Assembly: GCA_951640165.1 (NCBI GenBank)
Contig: OX621252.1
Coordinates: forward strand, 15,149,934 to 15,213,933
Direction of reading: 5' to 3'
DNA: 64,000 nucleotides
Origin: Pseudoips prasinana
Lineage: Eukaryota > Arthropoda > Insecta > Lepidoptera > Nolidae
Every line of letters starts with the position of its first letter. Position 1 is the stretch's first letter. This document shows positions 1-10,315 of this stretch, piece after piece. Under the pieces are notes generated by a model. That model was given only the letters and a program-made list of their open reading frames with translations. It was not told the origin of the DNA and ran no database searches. A program made the position numbers and the translations under genes.

Positions 1-104
1 AGGAGCTGTAATTGTTTTTAAAAAGTTGGTGTGTAACTAATCATTTTTATTCGGTTTCTATATTCCAACAGCTGATTGTGTTCTCTATATTCCTCCTATC
101 CGAA

Positions 105-195
105 TTTTGGCCACGGTGGCCAGTTTCAATAGAGATAAGCCATCTCCGCGGGACATATTATAGTGCACAAGTGTGTTCTATGTATAATGTATGCA
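105..195 (+). repeat. Dispersed repeat fragment (GGCCACGG family)
   Basis: It starts near the words TTTTGGCCACGGTGGCCAG and ends near ATTATAGTGCACAAGTGTGT. The same words recur, each copy partial, at 6270-6375, 37985-38080 (inverted), 59445-59580 and 60838-61065. No coding potential is visible. The family looks like an old lepidopteran dispersed repeat, but I cannot assign its class. Confidence 0.5.
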
Positions 196-525
196 TGTAA
201 AATATATCTCACAATTTAATAAATAAATTTTAAATATTAATCCACATTGTACATAAGCAAAGAAAGCAGCTCTAGGTTTTGAGTATCAGAACCGAGGCTA
301 AATCGATATTTTTTCTTGTATTTCATGAATAATTAAAACAGTAATGTACAGAATTAGTCATTCCATACTTTTCGATTCAAATTGCGTTAACGCGGTACAC
401 GCAAACCACTCAGTGGAATTTACGAGTACCTACTGCTAAAAATTATAGCATGTTAATAATTATGTCATTATAATGTGGAGAAAATGGTGTAACAAGTAGA
501 TATAATGTAATAATAGACTATCTTG

Positions 526-790
526 ATTACTTACATACTTATCGTGTGGGCAGTGGTTACCCTAGTGTCAGAGTTGTTCAAGCCGCCCATTAGGCCTCTG
601 ACATGGCTTAACGACTGTTGCCTAATGGCTACAACCGGAACCAACAGCTTAACGTGCCCTCCGAAGCACGGAGACGCTCAGAAATTAAACCACTTTCGCG
701 GTCACCCATCTATGGACCGACCGCGAGCCTAGTTGCTTGACCTCGCCAATCACTTACTGACCAGTGAGAGCATCTAGCTGTGAGCGCCTT
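526..790 (-). mobile_element. 5S-rRNA-derived SINE
   Basis: Read on the minus strand, the head (about 790 to 690) contains GGTGACCGC after a GATGG word and a GGTTAAGCAACTAGG-like word (with one change). These correspond to the 3' half of 5S rRNA, with internal box A and box C. The body (TTCGGAGGGCACGTTAAGCTG) and the tail (GATAAGTA-type repeats, near 526-545) follow. This is the SINE3 class; I recall a moth family called HaSE3 built this way. The copy is nearly full length and shows small changes only. Confidence 0.8.
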
Positions 791-1097
791 AGATCTTGAT
801 TAGAGAGTGAGTCGATCCCAATAGATAATAACTGAAATGGCAAAGGTATATTAAAGATAAATATTCACTACTATAAGCAGCCTTACTGTCTATACAATGA
901 AAATGCTATCAATTTTCAAATATACAACGGAACTTTACTTCCTGTATACTAATTCTTATGTAAAGTAGACACAATTAAAAAGTATTAATTTTAGGTACCT
1001 AACAACACGTTAAGCCGTTTTCGTAGTTCAAAAGAAGCCTAATTAATAATAATACCTAATCTTACCTTCTTGTACGAGTATGTAACAACAAAACTGT
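791..1097. other. Unassigned AT-rich DNA
   Basis: I see no open frame of note, no terminal repeats and no similarity to other parts of the window. Confidence 0.4.
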
Positions 1098-1165
1098 ACA
1101 AAGCCGGACTTAATGCCAGATGTATTATTCTCTGCCAGTGAACCTTTGGGTGGTGCAGTGATAAT
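1098..1165 (+). repeat. Dispersed repeat fragment
   Basis: The words GGACTTAATGCCA and GGTGGTGCAG recur at 14305-14372 in the same order (CGGACTTAATGCCA, then GGTAGTGCAG). Two short diverged copies of one unclassified repeat. It abuts the tail of the next SINE. Confidence 0.4.
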
Positions 1166-1169
1166 ATGG

Positions 1170-1309
1170 TAAATCTTACTTACTTACTTATCGTATGGGC
1201 AGTGATTACCCTAGTGTCAGAGTTGTTCAAGTCGCCCAGGAAGCCTATGACATGGCTACTGTTGTCGAATGACTACACCCGGGACCTACAGCTTAACGTG
1301 CCCTCCGAA
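1170..1309 (-). mobile_element. 5S-derived SINE, 3' part of a split copy
   Basis: This carries the 3' body and the AAGTAAGTAAG-type tail of the 5S SINE family on the minus strand. It stops abruptly at 1309 in CCCTCCGAA. The SINE resumes at 1723 with TCCGAAGCACGG, so the two pieces are one SINE interrupted by the sequence between. TCCGAA is present on both sides (1304-1309 and 1723-1728), consistent with a 6-bp target duplication. Confidence 0.75.
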
Positions 1310-1722
1310 ACCAGAATATTCAAAGTAAATTATTCTATATATGAAGCTTAATCTGTAACATTTTTATTCGACTATAAGTAAATTATTGTGAATAAAGAAT
1401 TGATTTGTCTGTTCAATGTTTTATTTCTCTCGTTTTCAATTAGCATTTAATAATATATCATTTATTTAGCATCACTCGTGAAAAATTGAATTACATCACT
1501 ATGTGTATTTACCTTTACCCTGCACTAGTCCGCCACTACGTGGGCGTATCAATTTTTTTCCCATTTGTCACAGCTGGAGGCAACTGGGAACAATAACAGT
1601 GACCATTCCCATTTGCCACCACTGGTAATGCCACCGCTGGTGGCAAATGGGACATTTTATGGAAAGAAATCTTATTTGTCACCAGTGGTGGCGTCAACAG
1701 TGGGGTCAAGTGAGAATAACTG
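1310..1722. mobile_element. 413-bp insertion inside the 5S SINE, with three hairpins
   Basis: It is flanked by TCCGAA duplicates. The left half is AT-rich. The right part (1560-1716) holds three successive imperfect palindromes built on CCCATTTGCCACC and its complement; the middle one (1608-1652) pairs 17 of 19 bases. There is no coding frame, so it is probably a non-autonomous element. The terminal inverted repeats are weak (CAGAATATTC against CAGTTATTCTC), and the superfamily cannot be told. Confidence 0.55.
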
Positions 1723-1846
1723 TCCGAAGCACGGTGACGGTAAAAAATTAAACCACTTTGGTGGTCACCCATCTATGGCCGTACCGCGAGCCTAGTTGCT
1801 TAACCTCGCCGATCACTTACGGACCGGCGAAAGCATCAAGCTATAG
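1723..1846 (-). mobile_element. 5S-derived SINE, 5' part of a split copy
   Basis: The minus strand carries the 5S-like head, with GATCGGCGAGGTTAAGCAAC and then GATGGGTGACC, followed by the start of the body. It continues in 1170-1309 after the 413-bp insertion. Confidence 0.75.
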
Positions 1847-2321
1847 ACATCGTGATATATGTATAATAAAAATGACTCAAAAAGGTTACAGATAATATGA
1901 ACTACTATCGCATAATTACAGTACTTACGTAATTACATGCTATAATATAACTACATAATAATATGGATATATACATAAACTCTGACGTTAGTTTTTGTGA
2001 ATGTGATCACAAGTTTTTCTATTTATCTAAACCGAGTCTTAATCATTTTGATAACCCGACGTAGCGCATTCCATTGAAGAATAGATTGTATAAAAAAGGC
2101 AAATTGGATGAAGTTAGTCCGACGAGCAGGGCATTTTAAAAGACGGTTATGGGATAAACGGAGATTTTTGTTGTGATTAGAAGATTGCTGTGCTTAAATG
2201 AAAGTAATACACATTATAATTTCGATTATATGAAAAAGTAGGGCCGGGCGTTTTTATCTCGAATGGTAAGTAATTTTTCAATCTATACAGAAACCGCAAG
2301 TTGCCTGTCTTTGGCTTATAT
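1847..2321. other. Unassigned AT-rich DNA
   Basis: No recognisable gene or repeat was found in this stretch. Confidence 0.4.
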
Positions 2322-2700
2322 TCATATTCATTTATTTCATAAAGTCAGTTTACATGTCAATAATTATTAAATTTAGAATTCAAATAATAAGTCCACCTAA
2401 AATCTAAAACAAGCTAAGTAAAATAAAAATAAGATTATATGTATGTCAATGTTAGTCGCTCACTTGGAATTCAATAGTTCCTTATAATTATAAAAGTTTG
2501 CTCAATAAGCCAGCGTTTGAGATGGTATTTAAAACTTGACAAGGTAGGAGCTGTTTTAACGGCATCCGGTAACTTGTTGTATATAGTAGGGCCCATGACA
2601 TGAGTGAGCTTAGACTTACTTTAGGAATTTGCGTTTGCCAGCCAACAGACCAGCAGACCGAGGTCCTTAACATTTTGGTAGATTCAACATCCAGTAAACT
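2322..2700 (-). pseudogene. 5'-truncated LINE: RT C-terminus and 3' UTR
   Basis: On the minus strand, about 2640 down to the stop at 2471 reads GPTIYNKLPDAVKTAP followed by LSSFKYHLKRWL. This is the C-terminal tail shared by many LINE (Jockey/CR1-type) reverse transcriptases. Further upstream the frame is broken by a frameshift and an internal stop. Below 2471 comes an AT-rich 3' UTR ending in ATAAATGAATATGAATATA-type sequence, the likely 3' terminus. The rest of ORF2 is missing, as in a typical 5'-truncated, dead copy. Confidence 0.65.
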
Positions 2701-2759
2701 CATCAATTATCATTATCGGGAACTGCCCATTATGATGACACTTAAGGGGATTAACAGTA

Positions 2760-3131
2760 ATCCTAAGAAAAAATAGTGTGTTACTACTGCTGCTGTACCA
2801 AATTTTACGATTCAAAGCAATTCAATATACAACAAATTTATTTAAAAGGTACAATTTGTATCAATGTGAATGAAGCGTTATTTACAAACATACGAGAAAT
2901 AGGATTCGACAAAATTAAACATTTCGTTTGGCAAAAAATATGCATGTCTGTAATTCGATGTTGGGGAGGAACAGAATAATTTAAACCGCAAAAGCGTTTT
3001 CAACATTTAGTCGTATGCATTGTAAAGTTGATTTTGACCAAATTCATGAATTTTAAACATATTTGTTGCTACCGACTCGCCCCGTTTTGCACGGATATAT
3101 AGACAGCAAGATATATTATATTATTTTTGTT
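2760..3131. other. Unassigned AT-rich DNA
   Basis: Nothing recognisable; the short open frames here have no features of a real protein. Confidence 0.4.
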
Positions 3132-3540
3132 AAAAGGACATCGCCCGCACTAAGGCAAGAATCACTGCGTCGCGGGGTTCTTTACAATCATAATTGCAGG
3201 ACGCAAAGCACACTAAGGCTGAGATCTATAGAGCGTACTTAGACTTTGCTCAGACTTTACTTAGACAGAAGTTAATGCATGTAACGAAATTACAATTGGT
3301 GTTTTGACTTTGTCTGTCTTAGCTTATGCTAAGCATAACCTTAACTTCAAAAAGTCTATAAATACCAAATCAAAGTATAAGCTTAGCATATATTTAGCAA
3401 AGTTTTACGTAAGTAAAGTTTGAGCAAAGTCTAAGTACGCTCTATAGATCTCAGCCTTAGACTCATAAGAAATTCTTGTGGGTCACACAAATAGTTGTCC
3501 TGTACGGAAATCAAACCCGCAAAGTGGGTGGGCCAGACGG
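3132..3540 (-). mobile_element. tRNA-derived SINE interrupted by a palindromic MITE
   Basis: The SINE words GTCGCGGGGTTCTTTACAA (left, 3' side) and GGGTCACACAAATAGTTGTCC (right) match the copies at 5035-5215 and 59922-60098. On the minus strand a box-B-like GCGGGTTTGATTTCC lies at the 5' end. A 242-bp MITE at 3216-3457 splits it; removing the MITE and one TA restores the SINE order. Confidence 0.6.
3216..3457. mobile_element. Palindromic MITE, 242 bp, TA target
   Basis: The left end AGGCTGAGATCTATAGAGCG is mirrored exactly at the right end, and pairing continues for about 38 bp. TA flanks both ends (3214-3215 and 3458-3459). It lies inside a SINE, so it is the younger insertion. There is no coding capacity. 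TA targets suggest mobilisation by a Tc1/mariner-type transposase; the AGGCTG terminus is shared with the 482-bp element at 34887-35368. Confidence 0.75.
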
Positions 3541-4034
3541 GAATCTAAACTGTTTGTATATTTTATGGTAAAATCTTTTATCGTAACTTAAATTGTATAA
3601 CTTAACTTACAATAAAATAAACAACAACAAAATATTGCCCATAATATTATTATTTGGCGTGCGCTGCGAATGCTATAGCATATAAATGTTTTTAGTACTC
3701 ATCAATTCCAACGAAAATAACCGCAAGGATCTATATACATAGAACCTTGCGAATATTTTCGCTAATAACAACTTATTGACAATTTATTGTTTCCTTTGGT
3801 TAAATTATTGTACTTTACGTCATATCTAATATTTTGAAAATAAAATGCAGTCCATGTTACTTGCTGATGATGCGGCTTTCTGTACATATGAACATACAAA
3901 GATCATGTCAGCTAAATGATGTTCAATCCTAAAAAAACCTCCACCAAGAATGAGGGAATTTGGTTTTATAACGTTACGATAAATAGAATAATATAATATC
4001 TACCAGAGGACGGGCAGCAGCGTCTCTCTGTATG
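3541..4034. other. Unassigned AT-rich DNA
   Basis: Apart from a small hairpin near 3732-3760 (CGCAAGG against CCTTGCG), I see nothing to annotate. Confidence 0.4.
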
Positions 4035-4036
4035 TA

Positions 4037-4171
4037 CAGATGCCAGCACATCCAGCTCCCCCAATCTGTCAAATTTCTTTTATAGATTTTCAACTTTATC
4101 ACAAAAGCGTAAGGTTCACTTTCAATTGGGGAAATTTGACAGATTGGGGTAGCTTGATGTGCTGGCGTCTG
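4037..4171 (+). mobile_element. 135-bp palindromic MITE, TA target (copy 1)
   Basis: The ends CAGATGCCAGCACATC and GATGTGCTGGCGTCTG pair, and the arms run on through CCCCAATCTGTCAAATTTC. TA flanks both sides (4035-4036, 4172-4173). Full-length copies of exactly 135 bp occur at 39486, 50672 and 59736, with a truncated copy at 31261. The asymmetric centre (TTTATAGATTTTCAACTTTATC) gives the orientation. Confidence 0.85.
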
Positions 4172-4225
4172 TACCGTCATACTGCGATAGGTAACCAGTC
4201 TGCCAAGCATGACGGTTATGGCATA

Positions 4226-4392
4226 CAAGCGGTGCCCCGCGGTTTTACCCGCGTTAAGCTTTATAAATTATAGCCTTTGTGTTATTCTGATATATATTAC
4301 TACAAAATTTCATCACAATCCCTTCGGTAGCTTTTTGTGTGAAGAAGTAACAAAGACACTCACAAGCTTTCGCCTTTATAATATAACTGTGA
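4226..4392 (-). mobile_element. Short non-autonomous Helitron
   Basis: On the minus strand it starts TCACAGTTATATTATAAAGG after an A and ends with the hairpin CGCGGGTAAAACCGCG followed by GGCACCGCTTG and a T. These are the Helitron 5' TC, the 3' hairpin and a decayed CTRR end in an A/T target. At 167 bp it is a small member of the family with GCGAAAG near its 5' end. Confidence 0.7.
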
Positions 4393-4560
4393 TCGTTAAA
4401 ATGATTCTTTGGGATGCTTTGGTCCAGCAGTGGCCTTTTTACAGTTGTTATAATGATGATGTTAGGATATATGCAGTTCTTTATATAGACAAAACACCTA
4501 TATGGTTATCATCTTTAAGTCTCACATACAGAAAACGAGGATACGGTACTTATAATGGTA

Positions 4561-4681
4561 CTCACGGCCACATATCAAGCTATACATTCCCAACATGAGC
4601 TGACCTATCATTGTATGGAAATCCTATACAACGCGAGATCAGCTTATACTGGAAATGTTTAACTTGATGTGTAGCCGTGTG
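4561..4681. mobile_element. 121-bp palindromic MITE, TA target
   Basis: The ends CTCACGGCCACATATCAAG and, inverted, CACACGGCTACACATCAAG agree at 15 of 19 bases. TA flanks both sides (4559-4560, 4682-4683). The layout resembles the 135-bp family but the sequence is distinct. A one-ended relative (GTACGCACGGCCACATTTTC) lies near 45453. Confidence 0.6.
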
Positions 4682-4683
4682 TA

Positions 4684-5034
4684 CGTAAAAAATATTGTAA
4701 TGGAAGTTTTATTAGTACTCATGTTGTACATCTGTACACTGGCGGTATGCCATACTACGTCATACTGAGCAAATTATTAAGTACACACGATTAAAGTCTC
4801 AGTTTAAACATTTTACACGTACATATGTCATTGGACTGTTGTGAGTTGTGAGAATTATAAGTAAAATTGTATACGTCATTGTAATAGATAGTGCATTGAG
4901 AAGATTTAAAAATAAGTATTTTAAATGAAAGAGCAAAGTAAATCAAAAACTGGTCTTAGAATAGTATGCCTCCAGTATACAGATATAGGTTTATATGATT
5001 ATTTTTTTTATAGACAACTTCCGTACTAGGCAAT
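4684..5034. other. Unassigned AT-rich DNA
   Basis: No repeat or gene was recognised. Confidence 0.4.
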
Positions 5035-5215
5035 CTAATACCTGTGTCGCGGGGTACTTTAAAGACATATAGGTAATAGATGGACACAAATTACATCCAG
5101 ACTCAGAACAACTATTTATGGATCACACAAATAGTTGTCCGTCGCGGTAAACGAACCCGGGACATGAAGCGACGAGGCGATTGTCGTAGCCACTACGCCA
5201 CACGTGCAGTCAAGT
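5035..5215 (-). mobile_element. tRNA-derived SINE
   Basis: The minus strand begins with GTGGCGTAGTGGCTACGAC (box A-like), then CCCGGGTTCG (box B-like), then the body GGACAACTATTTGTGTGATC, and ends near GTACCCCGCGACACAGG. It is a Pol III type SINE with a tRNA-like head, related to 3132-3540 and 59922-60098. Confidence 0.65.
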
Positions 5216-5522
5216 CAAATTAAGATAAGTTCTTGTACATTCATGACACTTTTCGTTATTAAGTTTAAATGACCGAGGCATACAATATTATCAACTGTGA
5301 CATACTAAAGTAGATATTATTTACTGTGACACCGCTTTCCAACCCATTTATTACGATGTCACCCACATACTCACATAAAATGTATTGACTTAACTCGCTT
5401 AAAGTGTCATGTTGCTTTTAATGGCGTATTTGTACACAATATTCTTCCTTACCATACTTCAACCCCTCTTTTCTATCCGTAAGTAGGCTACACTTTTGTT
5501 ATGTTATCAGTCTAGTCTAATG

Positions 5523-5523
<1 letters not shown>

Positions 5524-5571
<48 letters not shown>
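5524..5571. repeat. (TA)n microsatellite
   Basis: Uninterrupted TA dinucleotide run of roughly 48 bp, immediately left of the next Helitron. Confidence 0.95.
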
Positions 5572-5575
<4 letters not shown>

Positions 5576-5581
5576 AAAATA

Positions 5582-5891
5582 TCTTTACATATAATAAAAT
5601 CGTAGGAAAGACAAAACTATACATTAAATATTTTTAAAAAAGGATACATGGGACGTGATCTACTATCGATATCAAAGCCAAAAATATAGTTTTTAGAATT
5701 TTTGTCTGTTTGTCTATATGTATGTCCGGGCAAAACTCAAAAAGAACTGCATGGATTTACTTCAAATTTTCATGAATGTTACTAAGAGGTTGGGTAAACA
5801 AATAGGCTATATTATCACGCTATCACCTACGGGGGAGGAGCAGTAATAATTTATAAAAAAATACACGGGTAGAACCGGGGGGCACAACTAG
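5582..5891 (+). mobile_element. Non-autonomous Helitron, TCTTTACATATAATAAAATC family
   Basis: It starts TCTTTACATATAATAAAATC and ends in a degenerate 3' hairpin (ACGGGTAGAACCGGG) followed by GGCACAACTAG. Relatives with the same internal sequence lie at 26559-26878, 30345-30869 (minus) and 60274-60593. It is non-coding. The weakened hairpin marks it as one of the older copies. Confidence 0.75.
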
Positions 5892-6119
5892 TCGGCAATA
5901 AGTTACAAGGAGTTCAATTTAAAATTACAATTGGCTGATAACAAAATCCATGTTTCTATTTTCATTTGACTTCATTATAATAATGCTCTCTTATACGTGA
6001 TGACTTATGACGTTATATAAGAGCATAATATCCAAAAACAATCTTCTCAACTCTCGTTTAGGCAAAGAAAACTTCTGTAAAAGATTGAACTGAAGATGAG
6101 AACTAATCGCTTGCTTTTG

Positions 6120-6262
6120 CTGATGCCGTGGCCACCGAGGTCACCCGACTTAGCCCTAATGGATTTCTTTTTATCGGGCTACCACAAATAGAGAGTTTAC
6201 AATAACCATCCCAACCATTGTGAACTTAAAAGATAACATGGTTGAATTTCGGAGAAAGCGGC
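6120..6262 (+). pseudogene. mariner-type transposase fragment
   Basis: From 6129 the frame reads WPPRSPDLALMDFFLSGYHK, then a stop, then RVYNNHP. This is the region of mariner-like transposases around SPDL, whose D is the third catalytic residue, followed by the DFFLWGY-like block. In-frame stops, and the absence of the upstream two thirds, show a dead remnant. No flanking inverted repeats were found. Confidence 0.65.
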
Positions 6263-6269
6263 CTGTTTT

Positions 6270-6375
6270 AATGGAGACTAGCCATTTTTCCGGTGCATAT
6301 TATAGTGCACAAGTGTGTGCGCAAACCCAGGTGCAATTTCTGTTCCCAGTTAGGTCATAATCCGATGGCACGGCT
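6270..6375 (+). repeat. Dispersed repeat fragment (GGCCACGG family)
   Basis: ATGGAGACTAGCC and ATTATAGTGCACAAGTGTGT match the repeat at 105-195. The copy extends further, with GCGCAAACCCAGGTGCA and then AATCCGATGG, words also seen near 59560. Confidence 0.5.
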
Positions 6376-7756
6376 ATTCGTCACTACCAGAAAGTCCATA
6401 TTATTTTCTAAGAACAAATATCTATCTATCCATGATCTTCGTTTCTAAATTCAAATTCATCTGTTTCAAACATTAGGTAGATAGAAACATTCTCAACTCG
6501 TTAGAGCAATTGGATTTAATTTTATTAAAAAAGTTTCATAATAAATAATGGCATTTAGTAAAAAATGTAAAATAATTTAAATAATCTAATAAGTAAGATA
6601 CGATGACAATTAAAATTAAAATACTATATAATACCTAACCTAAGACAAAAACATATATTGTAACATATATTTATTAGTATATTGAAATTATATGGCATTG
6701 TCTTTTAAATATTCGCTATAGTTGTAATAAATCTTAGTAATTAAAAACTGCATGTAAATCTTTTTAATTTAAAATAGTTACAATCTTCAGGGCTGAAATA
6801 TGTCACATAAAAACTGCCACACACAAGTTTTCCTCTTTGCCAAACCATTAAATAAGTGACAAAAACAGAACAGCGACCCCCGTGCATTTATCTTCTACCG
6901 AGAGTTATAAAGGGCATAAATAAAGCAAAACCTATAAGGCTTTACAGCAACAATGAAAAATACGAACCGTTTTACGTCGAGCTGTGGGGCGGGGGTGGCG
7001 CGCTCGGAAGCCGAGCACGAACAATGCGGCCCTGGCAAGAGCACCGCTGCAACAAATAAAAAATACACATGAACAACCGCTCCAATTATTGACGTGGGCA
7101 TAAAATGAAAATCCCCAGCTCCCGACCTACAGCCCGTGCAACTCTAACTTTTCCGTACGTAACACACATTGTTCTTTCAGCCTACGATGCTGGAACTTGC
7201 GCAACTGTAAAATGACCGTAGCGGCGATCAGTTCTGCCTATGTCTACTAAATGAAATAATTGAAAACTTGCAACAATTGTACAGGTTCAGTCGATAGTTG
7301 AATCGAGGTCGATATGTTCCGTTGAATGAATCAGAATAATTGCTCGGGCTTGGAACGTTCAGTCGTGCATTTCTGTACAGTCTGTCAGTGCCAAATAGGC
7401 GGAAGCTCAAAACGCAGCAGCCATTTGTAAAGCGGACTAGGTCAAAATAATAAACAAGTGAAAACTCGTCTGCAGGTAATGTAATAAGGACCAGTAAATT
7501 GTGATCTCTGGCAAAATCAGCGTGATATTATGTTAAACAGCTTGCAACCAATGTCTGGAGTAGTTTATTATACGGATCTTGTAGCAAAAAGGCACAACTT
7601 CCGTGCGTTTAAGCGCTTTTGCCGTACCTACTATTGAAATCAAATATAACAGCTCACTTAGGACCCAAAAATTGATCCTAGGTGCTATTACAGCTGGCTT
7701 CTCTAGTTGGAATTAGTCTATAGCCTCTTTATATCATTCGGTCTCCTGCTTTGCTC
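6376..7756. other. Unassigned DNA with a GC-rich patch
   Basis: Mostly AT-rich. A GC-rich patch at about 6975-7055 contains short open frames on both strands but no recognisable domain, start context or splice pattern. No terminal repeats were seen. Confidence 0.4.
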
Positions 7757-7960
7757 TGGAGGGAAGTGGAACTATTCGTTTCTTACTTCTCCTTTTTTCA
7801 TTCTGATTATATTCGTTGTGGGATCCAAGACAGTTAAAGCGATTCCCCGGGACATGTCTGAGCCTCACCGCTTAGTGTCATTTCATTGTGTGCCACTGTT
7901 GATCCTGGCTTACAGGAGTTGCAGTGGTGGGTAAGAGAGAGGGACTAGTCCCGATAAAAA
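7757..7960 (-). repeat. Unclassified dispersed repeat, copy 1
   Basis: The complement contains GATCAACAGTGGCACACAA, GAGGCTCAG and CATGTCCCGGG in the same order and spacing as the plus strand at 17500-17715. The two copies are in opposite orientation. No domain was recognised. Confidence 0.6.
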
Positions 7961-7973
7961 AAGAACAAACATA

Positions 7974-8032
7974 TTATCACGACTCAAAATTTACTAACTT
8001 TGAGTCGTTTTACTAATTTTGAGTCGTGATAA
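7974..8032. repeat. 59-bp hairpin at the left end of the DNA transposon
   Basis: TTATCACGACTCAAAATT pairs with AATTTTGAGTCGTGATAA; the full perfect arms are 7971-7991 and 8015-8035 (21 bp each). The right part also holds a 19-bp direct repeat (TACTAACTTTGAGTCG then TACTAATTTTGAGTCG). TA lies on each side (7972-7973, 8033-8034). It could be a tiny MITE. Confidence 0.7.
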
Positions 8033-8039
8033 TATCGAT

Positions 8040-8063
8040 GGCCCCGCAGAATAAACGTGCAAG
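8040..8063 (+). repeat. Left terminal inverted repeat
   Basis: Begins GGCCCCGCAGAATAAACGTG and pairs with 10994-11017 with two mismatches. Confidence 0.85.
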
Positions 8064-8588
8064 AGCTCTTACACAAATATTTTTTTATTGCATTTTTCGT
8101 TTCTTTGACCTATGCAGCACCTTCTCAATTTTTTGTATTAATTTTTGACTTGAATATACACCTATTATATCATTTCATTCCTTTATTCTAGGGAAAAATC
8201 ATGCATTTATATCACAAGAATAAAAGTATATGCTATTGTTAAACGCTTTTTAGGTTCCTGATTTCACACGAATAAACGTGTTAAAACAAGCAAACGTTTG
8301 AGAGGACTTGTGCACTTCTTCGAGTTCGTATAATAGCAGCTTACACATTTATTCGTGTAATGACGCACTTAATTTTTATTCCTAATGTGTCATTATGTTG
8401 AATGAAAGTTTAAAAATATATTTTTATTTAAAATTAGAGTATTGCATTGCCTCCTACGGTATTTAATCGGATTGTTTATAGCATTAAGTGTTAAAATACT
8501 AGTGTTTTGGTCTTAATAGTTAAAGTTTACGCATAGTAACCATTGACCTATATGTATTCTACTAGACGCGCAATCCCATATTGAGAAT

Positions 8589-10315
8589 TTGCTCACTGCG
8601 TTGCAGCACGGGCGCTGCAACTCAGATAGTATTAGAAATACGAAAAAATACCAACAAAAATCGATTGGACCGCCTTGCAACTGCAAATTACAATGTTATG
8701 AAAAGATAAATGAAGAAACGAGGATAAACATTTTTATGAAGTTTTGGAATATTGGCGATCATGAAAGACAATGGGATTTCATTGCTCGTTATGTAAAGAA
8801 GGAACACGTTAAAAGAATTACATTAGAACGCAAAAATAATCGTACTCAAACATTAATATACCAATTTCCTGATAATAACGATTCGAATATTAGAATTTGC
8901 AAAACCATGTTTTTAAATACTTTGTCTATTAAACAGCAAGTAGTATATACAGCTATTGAGAAGTTAGGAGATGAAAATTATGTAAAAGATAACATAGGAA
9001 GACATAAAAATAGACCTAGAAAGATGTCAGAAGAGACTGAGAGCAGCATCATTGACCACAAAAACTTATTTCAAAGAGTTGAAGCACACTATGTTAGAAA
9101 AGATAGCCAGAAAGAATACCTTCTTGAAACATTGAATATATCTAAAATGCAAACACTGTACTTAGAATGGATGGGTACAAATGAGCGGTATAATGTTGCA
9201 TGTAAAGCAACTAAGCGGCAATATGAAACCACATTTAATAGTAAATTTAACCTTTCCTCCCACAAACCTAAAAAAGATTTATGTGAAGTGTGTTCAATAC
9301 ATAAAACAGCTGACAATGTAAGACAAGAACAGTTAAAAGTTGACTATGAAAAACATTAAAGAGAAAAGGAACTAGTAAGGCAGCTAAAAGAAGAAGAAAA
9401 AAATATTTTTGATAAAATGCATAGTGTTGTGGCATGTTTTGATCTCGAAAAAGTATTGAGTATCCCTCAAAGTGAAGTAGGAATATTTACAAACGAAAAT
9501 ATCCCGTGCATAACTTTACAGTTTATAATATTCTAGATAAAAAAAGGATACTGTTATCTTTGGCATTCCCAGATTGCGAAGAGGGGAGCCATAGAAATAG
9601 CAAGTTGCCTGTGGTCATTTATTCAATTTCACGTTGAGTTAGGGATAAAAATATATCTTTATATTCCGATTCATGTGCCGGGCAAAATCGCAATCCATTT
9701 GTGTTTGCCATGTTTGCTTTTGCGTCGCAAAAATTTAAGATAAAAATAACTCATCGATTTTTTGAAAAAGGTCATAGGCAATCGGAGTGCGACACTATGC
9801 ATGATACAATCGAGCGTTCCAAGAAAAGGCATACTATATACACGCCCGATCAAATGTATAGCTAGATAGAGAATGTCAAAGTTACTGAGCCTAAATACCA
9901 AGTAAAACAAATGACACAGAATAATTTTATAGATTTCAAAGAGCTGATAAAAGGGAAGAATTGGTTAAAAGACATAAACGGCAATAAAATTAACTGGAGC
10001 AAAATAAAAGAAGTAAACTTCTCTCATGAGCATCCTCATTCAATTTACTTCAGGTATAGTTTTGAAGACGAATTACAGGAGATGCAAATCACAGTAAGGA
10101 CCAACTCAAGAAGGCGGCGGGGAGAACCTACTGACGATCCTGAAAACTTAAGACTTGCATACGCTGAACTGCTACCCATACCTCTCCCTTTACATAAGGA
10201 TTTGATAAGTTTGTGTGATTCAGGAGCCATACCAGACCATTACCAAACTTTTTATAGAAACTTAGTTCCTTTGGACAATTCGATCTCTGTCACCAATGAT
10301 AGTGACGGAGATTAG
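8589..10315 (+). pseudogene. DDE-type transposase relic of an unassigned superfamily
   Basis: An N-terminal region with CNCKLQC and FWNIGDHERQWDF is followed by HYVRKDSQKEYLLETLNISK and a Cys cluster (KKDLCEVCSIH). The catalytic-like part reads VVACFDLEKVL, then YSDSCAGQNRN, then FFEKGHRQSECDTMH. The C-terminal part (9911-10315) ends YQTFYRNLVP. This order matches a family usually annotated in insects only as an uncharacterised protein; I infer a transposase from the acidic motifs and the surrounding TIRs. The gene is dead: in-frame stops at 9357 and about 9863 and three frameshifts between about 9490 and 9670. The first stretch lacks an ATG and may follow an intron. The superfamily is not assigned. 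Confidence 0.7.

Noticed and set aside
4209..4598. Plus-strand open frame of 129 codons
   Set aside because: It runs through a Helitron and into a MITE; chance frame.
6856..7101. Overlapping open frames on both strands near a GC-rich patch
   Set aside because: Low-complexity, no recognisable motif, no conservation evidence available.
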